Shown here one piece after another: positions 23,167 through 35,800 of a DNA stretch of 64,000 nt. Position numbers and translations under genes: made by a program. Position 1 is the first letter of the stretch. Every line of letters begins with the position of its first letter. This stretch comes from Tretioscincus oriximinensis. Its lineage: Eukaryota; Chordata; Lepidosauria; Squamata; Gymnophthalmidae. The notes below the pieces were generated by a model that did not search any database, was not told the origin of the DNA, and worked only from the letters and a program-made list of their open reading frames with translations. The DNA is taken from assembly GCA_022410635.1 (NCBI GenBank), contig JAJVDF010000160.1, positions 327,535 through 391,534 on the forward strand, written 5' to 3'.

Positions 23167-23234
23167 TCTGGACAAATTCAGCTGCTTCAGGAGGATTGCT
23201 CAAGCTCTGGAGTTTGCTCCTTATTTGCCCTTGC
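23167..23234 (-). CDS. Low-confidence exon candidate
   Basis: The minus-strand acceptor 'ggttccgttctcag' is followed by 68 bp and a donor-like GTAAAC. The only fully open frame, with one leading base, reads QGQIRSKLQSLSNPPEAAEF and continues VQ. Its phase does not fit directly after the exon at 25021-25076, so another exon would be needed between them. Confidence 0.25.
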
Positions 23235-24181
23235 CTGAGAACGGAACCAATTCATCAGAAAGGGTCTAGGAGATCTAAAACAACCATTACAATAAACAAC
23301 TGAACTGCAGACTTGGACTCAACATTCAGGAATCGGTGATCAGCAATTATAATTTACCCTACAAGTGCGATTGAGGGCAGAGGTGCTAGTGAGCCCTTGG
23401 GAAGGTATGGCAAGTCCTAAGGCACAGAAGCAATCAGATGGAGCCACAACGGGGTGTAGGAGAAGAGGCCACAGGGCAGTCAAGTACAGAGAACAGCTTG
23501 GCCTTTGGAAGGTGCTGCTATGAAGCTATCATAGAACCAGTATAGGTTTATAAACTTCCTCTTTGTGCAATGGGCAAAATGTCCAGAATCCAATCCCTTT
23601 CCTTCTCAGAGTTATTTAATACTTTTGTGACATGTGTACCAAAAGTGTCATTTGGCCTCAGGGATCATCACATACTTTGCCTCTAATTCCCAGGCTGACA
23701 CAACAGATTTGGAGATAACGCTCCAAAGATAGCCTTGGTTTCCCCACCTGAGGAATATGTGCATCCTCTTATCATGGAAGCCGTCTCTGAAGGAAACCTG
23801 CTTATCAGAGGGAGATTAGATTCCAAACCCTGACATAGCTCTGCTTGTCTCAAGGCCTTAGCTTGGGATATCTTCCAGTCCAGGTTCTTCCAACTTGTGA
23901 TAAGCACAAGACTGAATGAGGGAAAGAGGCCTACATTAGACGTACAGATGGGAAGGTCAGTACGTGGTCCTTTTTTTCCACGTGTTCACATAGGAACCGC
24001 AGCCTCCACCCTAACAAGAGACCCAATAAAGGGATTCAGACTCCTTGTTCATTTGCTGCCTCTTAAGACCATAGGTGACAGCAGGATGGAAATCTCTGAG
24101 TTAGATTCTGCACTTCTCCAAGAAGCTGGTGACTTTGATTCTGAAGAACCACTTATTTCGCAATGTGTCTGTTATAAAGAA
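23235..24181. other. Unassigned sequence
   Basis: Unique-looking sequence. The plus frame at 23897-24241 runs into a SINE tail and is not called. Confidence 0.4.
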
Positions 24182-24262
24182 AAAAACAAAGGGTATGTAA
24201 GCCACTTTGATTTACTTTGGGTTGAGAAAAACGGGGTATAAAAACCAACTCTAATCCCACAG
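24182..24262 (+). repeat. Sauria SINE 3' end
   Basis: 'gtatgtaagccactttgatt' followed by 'gagaaaaacggggtataaa' and 'accaactctaat' is the 3' end of a Sauria SINE. The upstream body is not recognisable. Confidence 0.6.
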
Positions 24263-25020
24263 CTCATTCCATTAAGGTTATGACAACAATTGATGTCCAC
24301 AGGAAAGCAGAAACACAGAAGACACTAATGCAATTGTGAGCACTACAGATGGGATCTCCTCAAGTCAGTGGAGGCTGCCTTTGACCAGTGGATACTGCAA
24401 CAAGAGTTCAATGGACCAGATTGGTCTTCTTCCCACCCAAGTTCATCTTAGATGTGACCCATCTCATAGTTACAATGGAGCTCAGCACACATCAAGAAGG
24501 CCTAAAATGCTGAGGATCACCATGATATCTCAGAAAGCTAAGACAGAAGAATGGCAGAGAACCTTGGGGGGGGGGGGAGGAGAGAGAGAGATTGGGTAGT
24601 GCTCTGGCCATTTTTTCCTGGTCAGAATTGAATCAACCTGTCCCAGTCTCTTCCAGTCCCTAAAAGTAATGATCCATAGATTCAGGGGCCCCTAACATGT
24701 CAAACTGAAGGGAAAACAGTTCCTTCTCCAACAATCAGAAACGTTTTCCTTCTTGATCAAGAGGAAATGCCAAGTACTTTCTAAAGGGGCTATTTTTAAG
24801 CTGGGTTTTCAGTAATAAAATATTTATCCCTTATCATAGTGGTAGAAGTGAAAATAAAAAATGAACTGAAAGGACAACTGATCGTCATATGATGAAGAAA
24901 AACAGCAGAATATTGTTTACATGAATCAATAGTCACAAGATTGCATACAAAATTTATACATAAAAACAAAAGTTGGCAAAGAATTGTCTCAGAATTCCAA
25001 AAGACAGATTTCTGACATAC
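24263..25020. other. Unassigned sequence with a poly-G/AG run
   Basis: A G11 run followed by AGAGAGAGAG lies at 24566-24592. No gene. Confidence 0.45.
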
Positions 25021-25076
25021 TTTAGCAGCCAAATTATCATCCCCCAGATTTTGCTGGTCACCAGTCCGGCTGATGA
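25021..25076 (-). CDS. Candidate internal coding exon, unknown gene
   Basis: On the minus strand, acceptor 'taactttggcttccgtag' precedes a 56-bp exon ending GCTGCTAAA, followed by donor GTATGT. With two leading bases it reads ISRTGDQQNLGDDNLAAK and ends in phase 0. The exon candidate at 26630-26687 leaves one base (G). Joined, the split codon is GTC (V) and the frame stays open through 38 codons across both exons. Phase agreement and two good pairs of splice sites make this the best-supported host coding sequence in the window. The protein is not recognised. Confidence 0.5.
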
Positions 25077-26629
25077 CTACGGAAGCCAAAGTTAACAGCC
25101 AGGGCTAAGGCATCAAGCTAGGAATCAGACTACCCTTTCAAGATGAAAAAAAAATCCCCCTACTCCACATCCATGTCAAAAACTGTCAATAATTTCAGAT
25201 AAATTAATTTTTAAAAATCCAGATCAAATGTTCAGCAGTTTAATTGATTAGCCTAGTTTAATCTTTAGTTACAGAAGAATAACCTTTTTAAATATTAATT
25301 GTAAAATGCATAACTTTCAGGCTCGTGGTAATAAGGCTAATCCCATTTCAAGGGATGGGTGTAGTGGGGTGAAAAAGTGAAGACACTTGTAAAAGAAAGA
25401 ATTGTTTGTCTGTGAATATGTTCTGCAAATAAGGCAGCCTTCACAATACTTCACCATATAATCTTTAGCCTTTCTTCACATTTTCATCACCTTTATTAAG
25501 ACCCAGTGTCCCAAAGGAGAATTTTTACTGACCACTGAAACCTTTTACTTTTCTAAGCAAGATATGATCCAATACAGTATACTATAAAGTTGCTAAAATA
25601 CATTTAAAACTCTAAATATATCTGGAATCAGACCTAAAGTACTGAGCTATCCTCAGATGAAGCTAATGAGCAATGCTTTCAAATTAGCTATCTTCCCTGA
25701 AAGCGTTTTTTTTTTTAAAAAAAGTTAAGTTTTTGATATTATATGGATATCACATTTATACCTCATTCTTTCAGGAGCCAAAGAAAACTCAGTTTGAATT
25801 GCTCTGTTTTAATCCAAAAGTAATATTCCAAACAACCTGACACTGTCCAAAAACAGGGAAATAAGGTGCCAATATGAATTTCAGTTGCTGATTTGGGCCT
25901 AACTTTAAACACTTTTGAAGTTTCTTCCATCCAGTCACAGAGCTCTCTATCCTATTCCACCCTGGATACAAAGAGATTACCCTGTCAAGCCTTTCAAATA
26001 CTGAACTAATCACTTATATCTACCAGTCATTGATTTCCATGCTCAGGCTCTGAAGCTATAACAGCCTGACATACAATTTAGTATAGTCATGAATTTTGCA
26101 AAAATAAAAAAGCCCAGATTTTCCTTTTTTGGTACCATAAGCTGTTTTAGCAAGTCATCCACAAGATTGCAACGAAACATTTTGTTTTTGAACTATAAAA
26201 GAGGTTCTAAACCTGAAAACCAAAACAACCCACCCCAAAAGCCCAAAGAGAAGAGAACAAACCTTAATAACACTGAACAATTAAAACACCATGTACATAA
26301 AATGTCTCCAGGTCACTATGTCTCTAAAAACAGAAATTTCCAAACAAACAAAAAACTTTCAATAATGCACTGAAATTGCTTCAAAATGAATTCATAATGA
26401 TTCCAATGTAAATGTTCACATAAAAGTCTGTACAGGTAAAGTAGGTCAATTGGGGATGTACTAGGATAGCCAGACACATTTTGACCTGGTCTCTTCTTGG
26501 TTTTCTCAGTATCCTGAAAGGCCCAATAGATTTGTCTCTACTTGCTGAATTTGTGAAAAATATTATTGATCTGAACCTATTATGGTCACTTTTTATAATG
26601 ATATTTTATTGTTATTATTATATACTTAC
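25077..26629. other. Probable intron; unassigned
   Basis: Lies between the two phase-compatible exon candidates. No repeat family was recognised in it. The open frame at 25789-26013 (minus) shows no domain. Confidence 0.4.
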
Positions 26630-26687
26630 CATCTGCTATTGCATCAGCTAGTGGATCCAGGTTTTTTTTAGTTTCCATTTGGATTGC
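26630..26687 (-). CDS. Candidate internal coding exon, unknown gene
   Basis: On the minus strand, acceptor 'ataattattccatcatag' precedes a 58-bp exon ending GCAGATG, followed by the near-consensus donor GTAAGTAT. In phase 0 it reads AIQMETKKNLDPLADAIAD plus one base, rich in charged residues and leucine/alanine as in a helical coding region. It joins in phase with 25021-25076 about 1.55 kb downstream in transcription. A chance arrangement cannot be excluded without homology evidence. Confidence 0.5.
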
Positions 26688-27011
26688 CTATGATGGAATA
26701 ATTATGGACACATTTGCATGCAATTTCAGCATATTATGGGAAGCATTTTTGAAATATTAAGCAATAGTACTTTAGTTATTCCATAATATGCAAAATAAGA
26801 AAGACAATATTTCAAGTGTGATGACATGGAGGTCAGGTGTGCCATGCATTGTCTTTTCACACCCTGCATTGTCTTTTCACACACCTTAATGTTTTGTTCC
26901 TTTTTTACATCAAAAGACGAATCATATCAAGTAAGGCACTTAGTGATGTCACGTCATAATTTGCAGGAACTGAAGATGTGTGGATAACCTATAAAGTTTG
27001 GTTTATGTTAT
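26688..27011. other. Unassigned sequence
   Basis: Includes a 19-bp direct duplication 'tgcattgtcttttcacacc' at about 26845-26883. Confidence 0.4.
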
Positions 27012-27140
27012 ACTCTGAGGATAGTGGGTGCCCCAGGAAGACCACATAGCTGTCAAACACTTGGGATACCCACTGCCTTATATCACTCAATGGATGATGC
27101 TAAAAGGCCTTTGGGCACCCACTAGCATATCCTTCAGAGT
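27012..27140. mobile_element. Fold-back (MITE-like) element
   Basis: ACTCTGAGGATAGTGGGTGC at the left edge is matched in reverse complement by the right edge, which ends GGGCACCCACTAGCATATCC then TTCAGAGT, allowing a 3-bp bulge. The whole 129 bp can fold into a stem with a central loop. No coding capacity and no family name. Confidence 0.6.
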
Positions 27141-28026
27141 GAAGAAAAAGGTATTTCTTGTTCAGTAGGCTCTCTATGCCAACATTTAAATAAACATGAC
27201 AAAGCCCCATAAATTTGGAGACAGAAAGTTCTAGCTGTCAGCTCCAAAAATAAGAGAGGTGTGAGCCATTCGTCTTTGGGATAAGACACAAGTAATGAGA
27301 AGTTTTGGTTCTATCAACGTAATATCAATATCAAAACTCATGAATAACATACTTCCTAGAAACACTGACTCTTCCAAAAAAAAATCAGAAAAACACTACT
27401 TTGTTAGAGCACACTTGTAGATAAGTCTGAGTTGGTTTCCCTTCTGAGTTACATAGGGCTGCCAAACTGTTTCTTTATGCATACCTATGAAAGACAACTG
27501 CAGTCAAAAGTAAGGTCGGTACTACAAAAATGCCTAGATTTGAGTGAAAATTATCAGCTGAAACTAAGGTCCATCCATATTCAGCCTGTCACCATTGGAA
27601 AAGCTCTGTTTTGTACATTTACTCTGAGTAAATATAATACCAGTAAAGAGCGAGGGAAATGACACGCAAGTTTTAGCTTTTTACAATCTTATGTACCATT
27701 ATTCTAAAATGGAGGTAGTGAGGGATTAGTAGCTATTTCAAAGCTAGCATGAAATCTTCATAATGATATAATATAATTTTAATGAGTTCCCAGCTGAAAT
27801 TTCTATTGTTTTCAGTGTTATAAACAACCTTAAGTGCTTGTGTGGAAACAATGAATGGGTATAAATGCAATGGCAGGCAACTGCTACAGCAGTACCTGTT
27901 TTCAAAGAGAGGGGCAGACAAAAGGTACTGCAATATTCAAAACAACAACTGCTGAGGCAGAGCCATTCCTGCCCATGAATAGTTGTGGCTGCTGCGGGTG
28001 AAAGTGAGTATGAAGGTGTTCTTAAG
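27141..28026. other. Unassigned sequence
   Basis: The 76-codon plus frame at 27432-27662 has no domain and no splice context I trust. Confidence 0.4.
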
Positions 28027-30774
28027 TAAGAACATAAGACACATACTGGATCAGGCCACAGCCCATCTAGTCCACCATTATGTGTTACACAGAGGCCCAC
28101 CAGATGCACCTGGGCAGTCCGAACAGAGGAAAGCAAAATATGCACCTGTTCATGACTCCCTACAAATGGTATTTCAGGAGTCCTGCCTGTTGCTCCATCC
28201 CATAGGCAACATACAAACATCCATCCTAGTACCCATGTATACCCTTGGTGTCCATAAACCTGTCTAATCCTGTCTTGAAACTATCCAAGCTGTTAGCTAC
28301 CACTATCTCTTCAGGAAGTAAATTCCACAGGCCGATGACTCTCTGGGTGAAAAAATACTTTCCTTTGTCTGTTCTCACTTTTCTACCCATCACTTTTAAG
28401 GAGTGCCCTCTGGTCCTTGTGCTGTGTGATAGAGAAAACATTTTTTCTCTATTCGCCCTGTCCATCCCATGCATAATTTTGTACACTTCAATCAGATCAC
28501 CTCTCAANCGTCGCCTTTCGAGGCTGANGAGGCCCAGATGNTGCAGCCTTGCTTTGTAAGGGAGGTGCTCCAGACCCTTGATCATTTTTGTTGCCCTTTT
28601 CTGCACCTTGTCTAGTTCCACAATATCCCTCTTGAGATGTGATTACCAGAATTGAACACAGTATTCAAATGTGCCTCAACTCGGATTTATAAAGAGGCAA
28701 AACAACATTTGCTGACTTGTTTTTTATTCCTTTCCTAGTGATCCCCAACATGGAATTTGCCTTTTTTGCNGCTGCTGCACACTGGGTTGACATTTTCATT
28801 GAATTGTCCACCAACACTCCAAGATCCTTTTCTTGCTCGGTTACAGAAAGCTTGGTTCCCATCAGGTGGTAGGAGTATTTGGGTTCTTTGCCCCAATGTG
28901 CATGACCTTTTACTTGCTTAAATTGAAGTGCATTTCCCACTTTGATGCCCACTCAACAAATTTCAATAGATCACTCTGAAGTGCCTTACAATCATTTTCA
29001 GTTTTCACCCCGGGATCCTTTTTTGAAGATTGGTGTTACGTTAGCTACCCTCCAATCTACTGATACTATGCCTGATCTTAAGGAAAGATTAAATATTTTG
29101 CTTAGAAGTTCAGCAATTTCACATTTGAGTTCTTTAAGAATTCTTGGGTGAATGCCATCTGGCCCTGGGGATTTATTAATATTCAGCTTATTAAGGCTCG
29201 CAAGGAGCTCCTACCTTGTTGTCTCCATCCAGTTTAATTCCTCTGGTGTTCTTCCTGAGAAGACTAAATCTGTTGTGGGTAAATACTTTCTGCCTTCTTC
29301 AGTGAAAACTGAAGCAAAAAAAAAATCATTTAACCTCTCTGCAATCTCCACCTCCTTGATTATGCCCTTTTGTCCATTGCTATCTTGTGGTCCGACTGCT
29401 TTGCTGGCAGGATTCTTATTTCTGATGTATTATTTCTTTTAATATTCTTTGCAATGTGCTCCTCAAAAGTTTTTCTTCACATCCCTAACTACCATCTTGC
29501 ATTTGGTTTGCCACAGTTTGTGCTCCCTTCTGTTCTCCTCACTAGGATAAGCCTTCCACTTTTTCAATTAGTTTCTCTTCATTCTAATGACTTCCCTTAT
29601 TGCAGAGGTAAGCCATATGGGTGTCTTCTTGGACTTGGCAGAACCCTTTCTTCTCTTGGGAATGCATTTTATTTGAGTTTCCAATATTGTATTTGCAAAC
29701 AATTTCCACGCTTTTTGAAGGGACTGGACTTTCCTTACTTTTAATTTTCTTTTTACCATTTTCCTCATTTTGGGAAAATTTCCTTTGTGAAAGTTGAAGG
29801 TTTCTGTGTTAGAACTGTTTGACAATTTTCTATCCACGTTCACAAATTATTATATTGTGGTCACTGTTTCCTATGGGATCAGTTACAGTTACATCTTGTA
29901 TCAGGCCTTGTTCATTACTTAGGACTAAATCCAGGATTGCTTGCCCCTGATTGGTTCTAAAACCACCTGCTCTAGGAAGTAATCAGTTAGCAAGTTTAAG
30001 AATTTTATTTCTTTTTCATGGGTTGAACAAAAGTTTGCCCAATCAATGTGTGGATAGTTGAAGTCTCCCATTATTACCACCTTTCCCTTTTTGGAAGCTT
30101 CAATGACCTCATGTTCCAAATGAGTATCGCCTTCAGGTGTTTGGTTAGGAGGCCAGTAGCATACTCCCAATATTAGACTTATTTTCTGAACTGATAATAA
30201 ACAGAAGCAGTGCTTCTGTGGATGGGTCTGTTTTACCTGGAAATTCCAGTTTGTAGGATTCAATCTCTTCTTTAACATACAAGGCTATACCACCACCAGG
30301 TCTCCCTTTCCTATCTTTTCTGTAAAGTTGGTAACCTAGGATTACTGTATCCCATTGGTTTTCTTCTGTCTTCCAGGTTTCAGTTGGGACATATATCAGT
30401 TGGCCAATAATATCAACATTGCCATTTACTAAACATTCCAACTTCCCTATTTTTGCTCATAGCCTTCTGGCATTTGCATACAGGCATTTATATGCCCTTC
30501 TCCGGTGCAAGTTTGGCCCCGTATATTTGTGAGAAATCACAGTTTACTCATTAAAGCTTTTTACTTGAATACTACATCCGGGTTCCTCCTCTGATACTAT
30601 ATTATCTGCATAATTCTGTTCCTTAGCAATTGCATTTACATTTACACTATCTCAAACCAGATGCTGTCCAGCTCCTGTCGGCTTTCCCCCAGATATCAGT
30701 TTAAAAGCTGCTCTGCAACCTTTTTAATATTAAGCGCTGTGATTTTAAGGTTTGTATGTTTTATAAACTTACTG
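28027..30774 (-). mobile_element. CR1 LINE, ORF2 and 3' end, decayed
   Basis: The 3' terminus at 28027 shows the octamer-type CATAAGA repeat, followed by the conserved untranslated block. ORF2 pieces follow upstream on the minus strand. They are the C-terminal region (28621-28226, with QRVIGLWNLLPEEIV), a pre-reverse-transcriptase region (about 29840-29100), and the endonuclease (about 30490-29925). The endonuclease reads VDIIG, RKDRKGRPGGGIALYVKEE, VCYWPPNQTPEGDTHLEHE and GDFNYPHIDWAN. Frameshifts and stops are frequent. Compared with the copy at 58-60 kb, about 0.5 kb carrying the catalytic core of the reverse transcriptase is missing at about 29011. Single Ns occur at 28507, 28528, 28541 and 28770. 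The element continues as ORF1 beyond the insertion at 30.77-31.53 kb. Confidence 0.9.
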
Positions 30775-31535
<761 letters not shown>

Positions 31536-32110
31536 GCCACAAGCACCAGCAGTCTGGTTCCATCTTGGTTCAAGTGCAACTCGTCCCTTTTGTACAGGTA
31601 TGGCCTGTCCCAAAATGTCCCCCAGTTCCTGACAAATCTAAATCCTTCCTCACAACACCACAGCCTCATCCACACATTGAAGCTTCTAATATTTGCCTGT
31701 CTAGCTGATCCTGCGCATGGAACAGGTAGCATTTCAGAAAATGCTACCATGGAGGTCCTGGATTTCAATCTTCTACCTAGAAACCAATCTTCTACCTAGC
31801 AACCTAAATTTGGCTTCCAGGACTCCCCGCTTGGCTCTCCCATGTACCACAATACCTGGCGCCATCCCAGCACTGTCTAACAGCCTATCTAGATGTAGTG
31901 TAATGTCCACAACCTTAGCACCCAGCGGGCAAGTTACCATGCGGTCATCACACCCATTGCACACCCTCCTTCTCTATATGCCTAACAATCAAATCACGCA
32001 CTACAAGAAGCCCCCCTCCCTCCATCTGTGGAGGACTATCCTCGGTGCAAGGGGATACCGGCACATCTTCTAAGGAAGGGGTCCCCACTAAGGGAAGCTG
32101 GCAGTATCAG
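31536..32110 (-). pseudogene. CR1 ORF1 esterase-domain remnant
   Basis: On the minus strand the sequence encodes pieces of the CR1 ORF1 esterase (SGNH hydrolase-like) domain. From upstream it gives GAKVVDITLHLDRLLDSAGM with GIVVH. Then comes MVAFSEMLPVPCAGSARQAN, followed by FNVWMRLWCCEEGFRFVRNW and KRDELHLNQDGTRLL. In this family the D-x-L-H-L-N segment near the C-terminus supplies the catalytic Asp and His. The G-T-N-D block appears to be lost after GIVVH. Frames shift at least once. It lies in the same orientation as the ORF2 fragments, so the whole 28.03-32.11 kb region is one CR1 split by an insertion. Confidence 0.75.
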
Positions 32111-32610
32111 CATAGTAAAGTAGCATAGTAAAATCTAGATACAGTGAGTGCAGTGGCACTTCCATTAAAAACAGGTTGAACTCTATTTTCTATTTATTGA
32201 CATGAAGAGGTTCCAGAAATAAGAAGGAACCACATGTGTTCCTGAATCATCTTCTGCAGAAGAATGCACAAGTGAACAGCAGAAAGTTTCTGATGGGCGC
32301 AGCAATTGCTTATTTACATACGATTAACAGAAGTTGCTGTACTCTCAAAGGAAGAAAAAAGGGCTAATGAAAAGAGGAGCAGCCTTGACTCTTCGCCACC
32401 CCTTCCTCACCCCTCATATTTTCATCCTGTCCCCTTGTGGGGAAGAAAAATGTGGACTCCACTGCCCCTCCCCATATCCAGCCCCTCCCTGGGAAGGGCA
32501 CAAACCCCCTCCACCTCCTGTCCCCCTCCCTGCTTTCTTTCCCTTTTGAGACTTGGCTGACACAGAACAAAAAGAAAGAGGCATTCTCCTTCCCTTCCAT
32601 ACATGGTTAC
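32111..32610. other. Unassigned sequence with a pyrimidine-rich tract
   Basis: From 32395 to 32545 the plus strand is strongly C/T-rich ('cccctccccatatccagccc'). This opens several overlapping frames on both strands by composition alone; none is called. Confidence 0.5.
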
Positions 32611-32850
32611 TTGTGGTGCAGGCTGGGAGCTGTAGTCTGCAGGATAGGGTCCTGTGTGGCTGGGTGCAGGAGGCTGCCTGCTGTACACTTCGCAGCAGCC
32701 AGCAACAGTTCACTATCATCCTCTTAACATTTGGACTGCTACTGCCAGCCCTGGGGGAAGTTGCTTGGCATCCAAGCTTTTATAATAAGCACTTGTCATT
32801 GTGAAAAACAGCATAGAAAAGCAAGCAGAAATTCAACTAAGAACCATGAA
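32611..32850 (+). repeat. Unnamed interspersed repeat, copy 1
   Basis: Collinear with 38791-39050. Both have 'tgtggtgcaggctgg', a 'gctg.agtc' hairpin side, 'ggaggctgcctgctg' or its equivalent, 'ggcatccaagcttttataat' or its equivalent, 'aagcacttgtcattgtg' and 'agcatagaaaagca'. Similarity spans about 240 bp. Family unknown. Confidence 0.7.
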
Positions 32851-35800
32851 TCTGGAAACAGAAATTCTACTGGAAGTAGAGCAGCCACAAACTTGAGGTT
32901 TGATACTGTCGGTACCATATCTATAAGAGAAAATTATTCTCTCAAATCGGAGAGAAAAAATTGAGAAGAACTGGATTGTTAAACAAGTTGTTTCTTCCAG
33001 AAAAAATGGAACAGGGGAGTACTTAAGGAGTTGCCAGATTTTTCCCCAGAGCTTACATACGTGTATCACAATTAATTTAAAGATCAAGCAAGCCTATATC
33101 CATCACTACAAATTTACCTAATTTGCTTCAAGTTTACATCTCCAAACTATGTCATATTTTCACTTGTCCATCAAGCTGTCCATCAAGGAGACATCAAAAA
33201 TCATATCATCTGTCTCTCTAGATAACTTGTATAAGGAACGAGTGCTTTAGATTCAGATATTTAGTGCCTATTAAAAGAAACTACTGAATATCATGGAAGG
33301 TTATCTTTCCTGGTTCAAATGGAGCCAACAGGAAAAACATCCAAAAATACGACACACACAACACCAAGGCAAGGCCAACCCAGCAAGACATGTCACATGA
33401 GGTTCCATTCCAAGTACAACTGATTATGAAGAAGATACGCTTCCTACTACTTTTCTTTTTAATGTGGTCTTCTCTGCAGAGCTTATTCTAACATGATAAT
33501 TTAAGACTGACACAAAGTACGAACAAAGAAAGACAGACTGCTTGAGCAATTAATTAGAAAGGTGTCAGCAAGCCAATAAAAAATGGAATGGAGAATTTGC
33601 TATGTCTGTTGCAATGCAATTGGGCTCCTCAAGTCAAATATAGAAGATTTTTCCTTTATTTTTTACTACAAATTTTAATATTCAAATGGAAATCTGTAGA
33701 CACTCTAGAGCACCATTTTGAGAATGAACTAGTAAATTCTATTCCATTTTATATGTACTCATAGCTTTGATATTTCATCTTGTAACCATTTTTCTTTCTA
33801 TTACAATAATCTGTATTCAAGGAGTATTCGTGTCTTTAAATCCATCCTTGAGGTGGTTGGATTGTATTTTTGGATGTGTTTAATTAAAACCTAATGAAAA
33901 AATGAAAAGATCTCTTCCTCAGTGATAGATGTCATACTAAAGTCCTACATCACAAGTCACCAACTAGATATGTTCAAAACTGGAAACAAAGACAACAAAG
34001 ATTTTAGAACAAAATCTGAGGAATGAAAAGGTACATGTCTTTCTGCATTAAGACATATTCATATGCCTTTTAAAATATTTTCCATATTTAGTCCTGACCT
34101 GTTTGGATGCATCAGTTTTATTAATTCCATGCAGTAATTCTTCTATTGAATCAGCAAAGCTTTGAATCTTTAATGTAGGCTACAGGCACTATACATTCTA
34201 GTAAAATGGATTTTAATATAAACTGATTTTCCACTTTTAAAGTATTTATGACACTATTATATTTACACTAAGCTGCTTTGGGGACATAATACACTGTAAT
34301 TCCCTATAAACAATTAAAAGGAGCAGCAAAATTTAAATCAATCTCATACTCAGCAACCAAAAAAGGCAAATTTCCATCTGTCATCTAAAATCCTGAGTAA
34401 AACAGACTTGGCAGTTCTCCCTTGAGAGAAAGTTCCACAGCACAGTCATCATAACTAACAACGATAACAAAGAGTCCTCACGAACAATGATAGCACTTGA
34501 AGCAGAATATTGGCATTTGACTTCCAACTGGCAGAATAAGGATATACACGAGAAGAGGTACTGTACAGTATTCAAGCTTTTTAAGGTTTAAAAGGTCGTA
34601 ACTGTTCTCTCATTTAATTCATCTGCTTGGCTCTTCTTTTAAAGCACCCTTCTTATAACTGCATAAAATGTACAAGTCAAATAAATACACTCAACATTTT
34701 ACTTTTGCTTTGAACAAAAAACTCACTTTTAATTGCCACTGATCCTATGATGTTTCTAAGCTATTGAAGGGAGAGGCACACAATATATCTTTCTCAGTCT
34801 GTTTGGAAAATTCCTCAACCTTTTTTCTCCAAATTCTTAGTTCCAACTGTTGCAAGTCCCTGGCTTATTAACCTATATTTAAAATGTTACATTGGAACAT
34901 CTAACATTAAATATAAGTACTTCAGCATGTTTGGACTTAAGAGTCTAATATGAAAGAATTTAGAAATGAGAAGACATACTGGAATTGACATGAAATGCAA
35001 GCAATCCAGTATGCTAAAAGAGAATTTTAACAGTCAAAGCATGTATCATAAATATACATTTCTTCCAAAGCCTAACCTATGAAACCACAACACAGAAAAC
35101 CAGGAAGGTAAGAGTTAAAAATGCCTATTGAAGAGCATGTTTTCTACATGGGCAACAGAGCAAGTCATGAAGTTCAAGCAGGAATGCATAAGCAAGGAGA
35201 GGTCTAGCCTGTTCTAGGTCTATCATCTTCCTGCATAGAATTATATTCACATCTGGGGGGGGGGGGGAGAGACGGACACAGCTCCATGCTGATGCAGGAA
35301 TAACTTGCTTTAACAGTTCTGTTGAAAAGAGAAAATGCTAATAAGTGATTGAGATAAGAAGGATTAACATCCATTCTGTATGCCAGTCAGACATTAGTAC
35401 TAAGGAATACAGGCTATAAACTGCATCCNTTTAAAGGACAGATTAACTAACAGTAATTGTCTACATTGAATATTAACTTAACCCCTCAAAACAAAATAGT
35501 ACCTTACAGGAGAAAAGTAGACAGTATAAACTTTCATAGACCAAGTCAATTTCTTCAAGTGAAACTGCTACAAAACTCTTTTTTGAATCCTACCAAAATA
35601 AATGCAGATCATCTGTTTGTGGTCTTATCAAAATCGCTATGGATAACTTACATGAATTTCTAATTTTCTTTGTCAGTGTTTGATCCAGGATACTAAATTG
35701 TGTGATACATAGCAGTCCTATTTACTCAAATAGTTATTTTGCCCTATTTACTCAAACCACTGAATTCTTGACTTAAGATGGCTGACTGGGATGCTATTAA

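Noticed and set aside
28226..30441. Frames in the 28-30 kb region taken as host genes
   Set aside because: They read as CR1 ORF2 pieces; the plus-strand frames there are their complements.
34482..34527. Minus-strand 46-bp segment with an acceptor-like 'ccttattctgccag' and donor GTGAGG
   Set aside because: More than one frame is open, there is no phase support from neighbours, and it is too short to judge.
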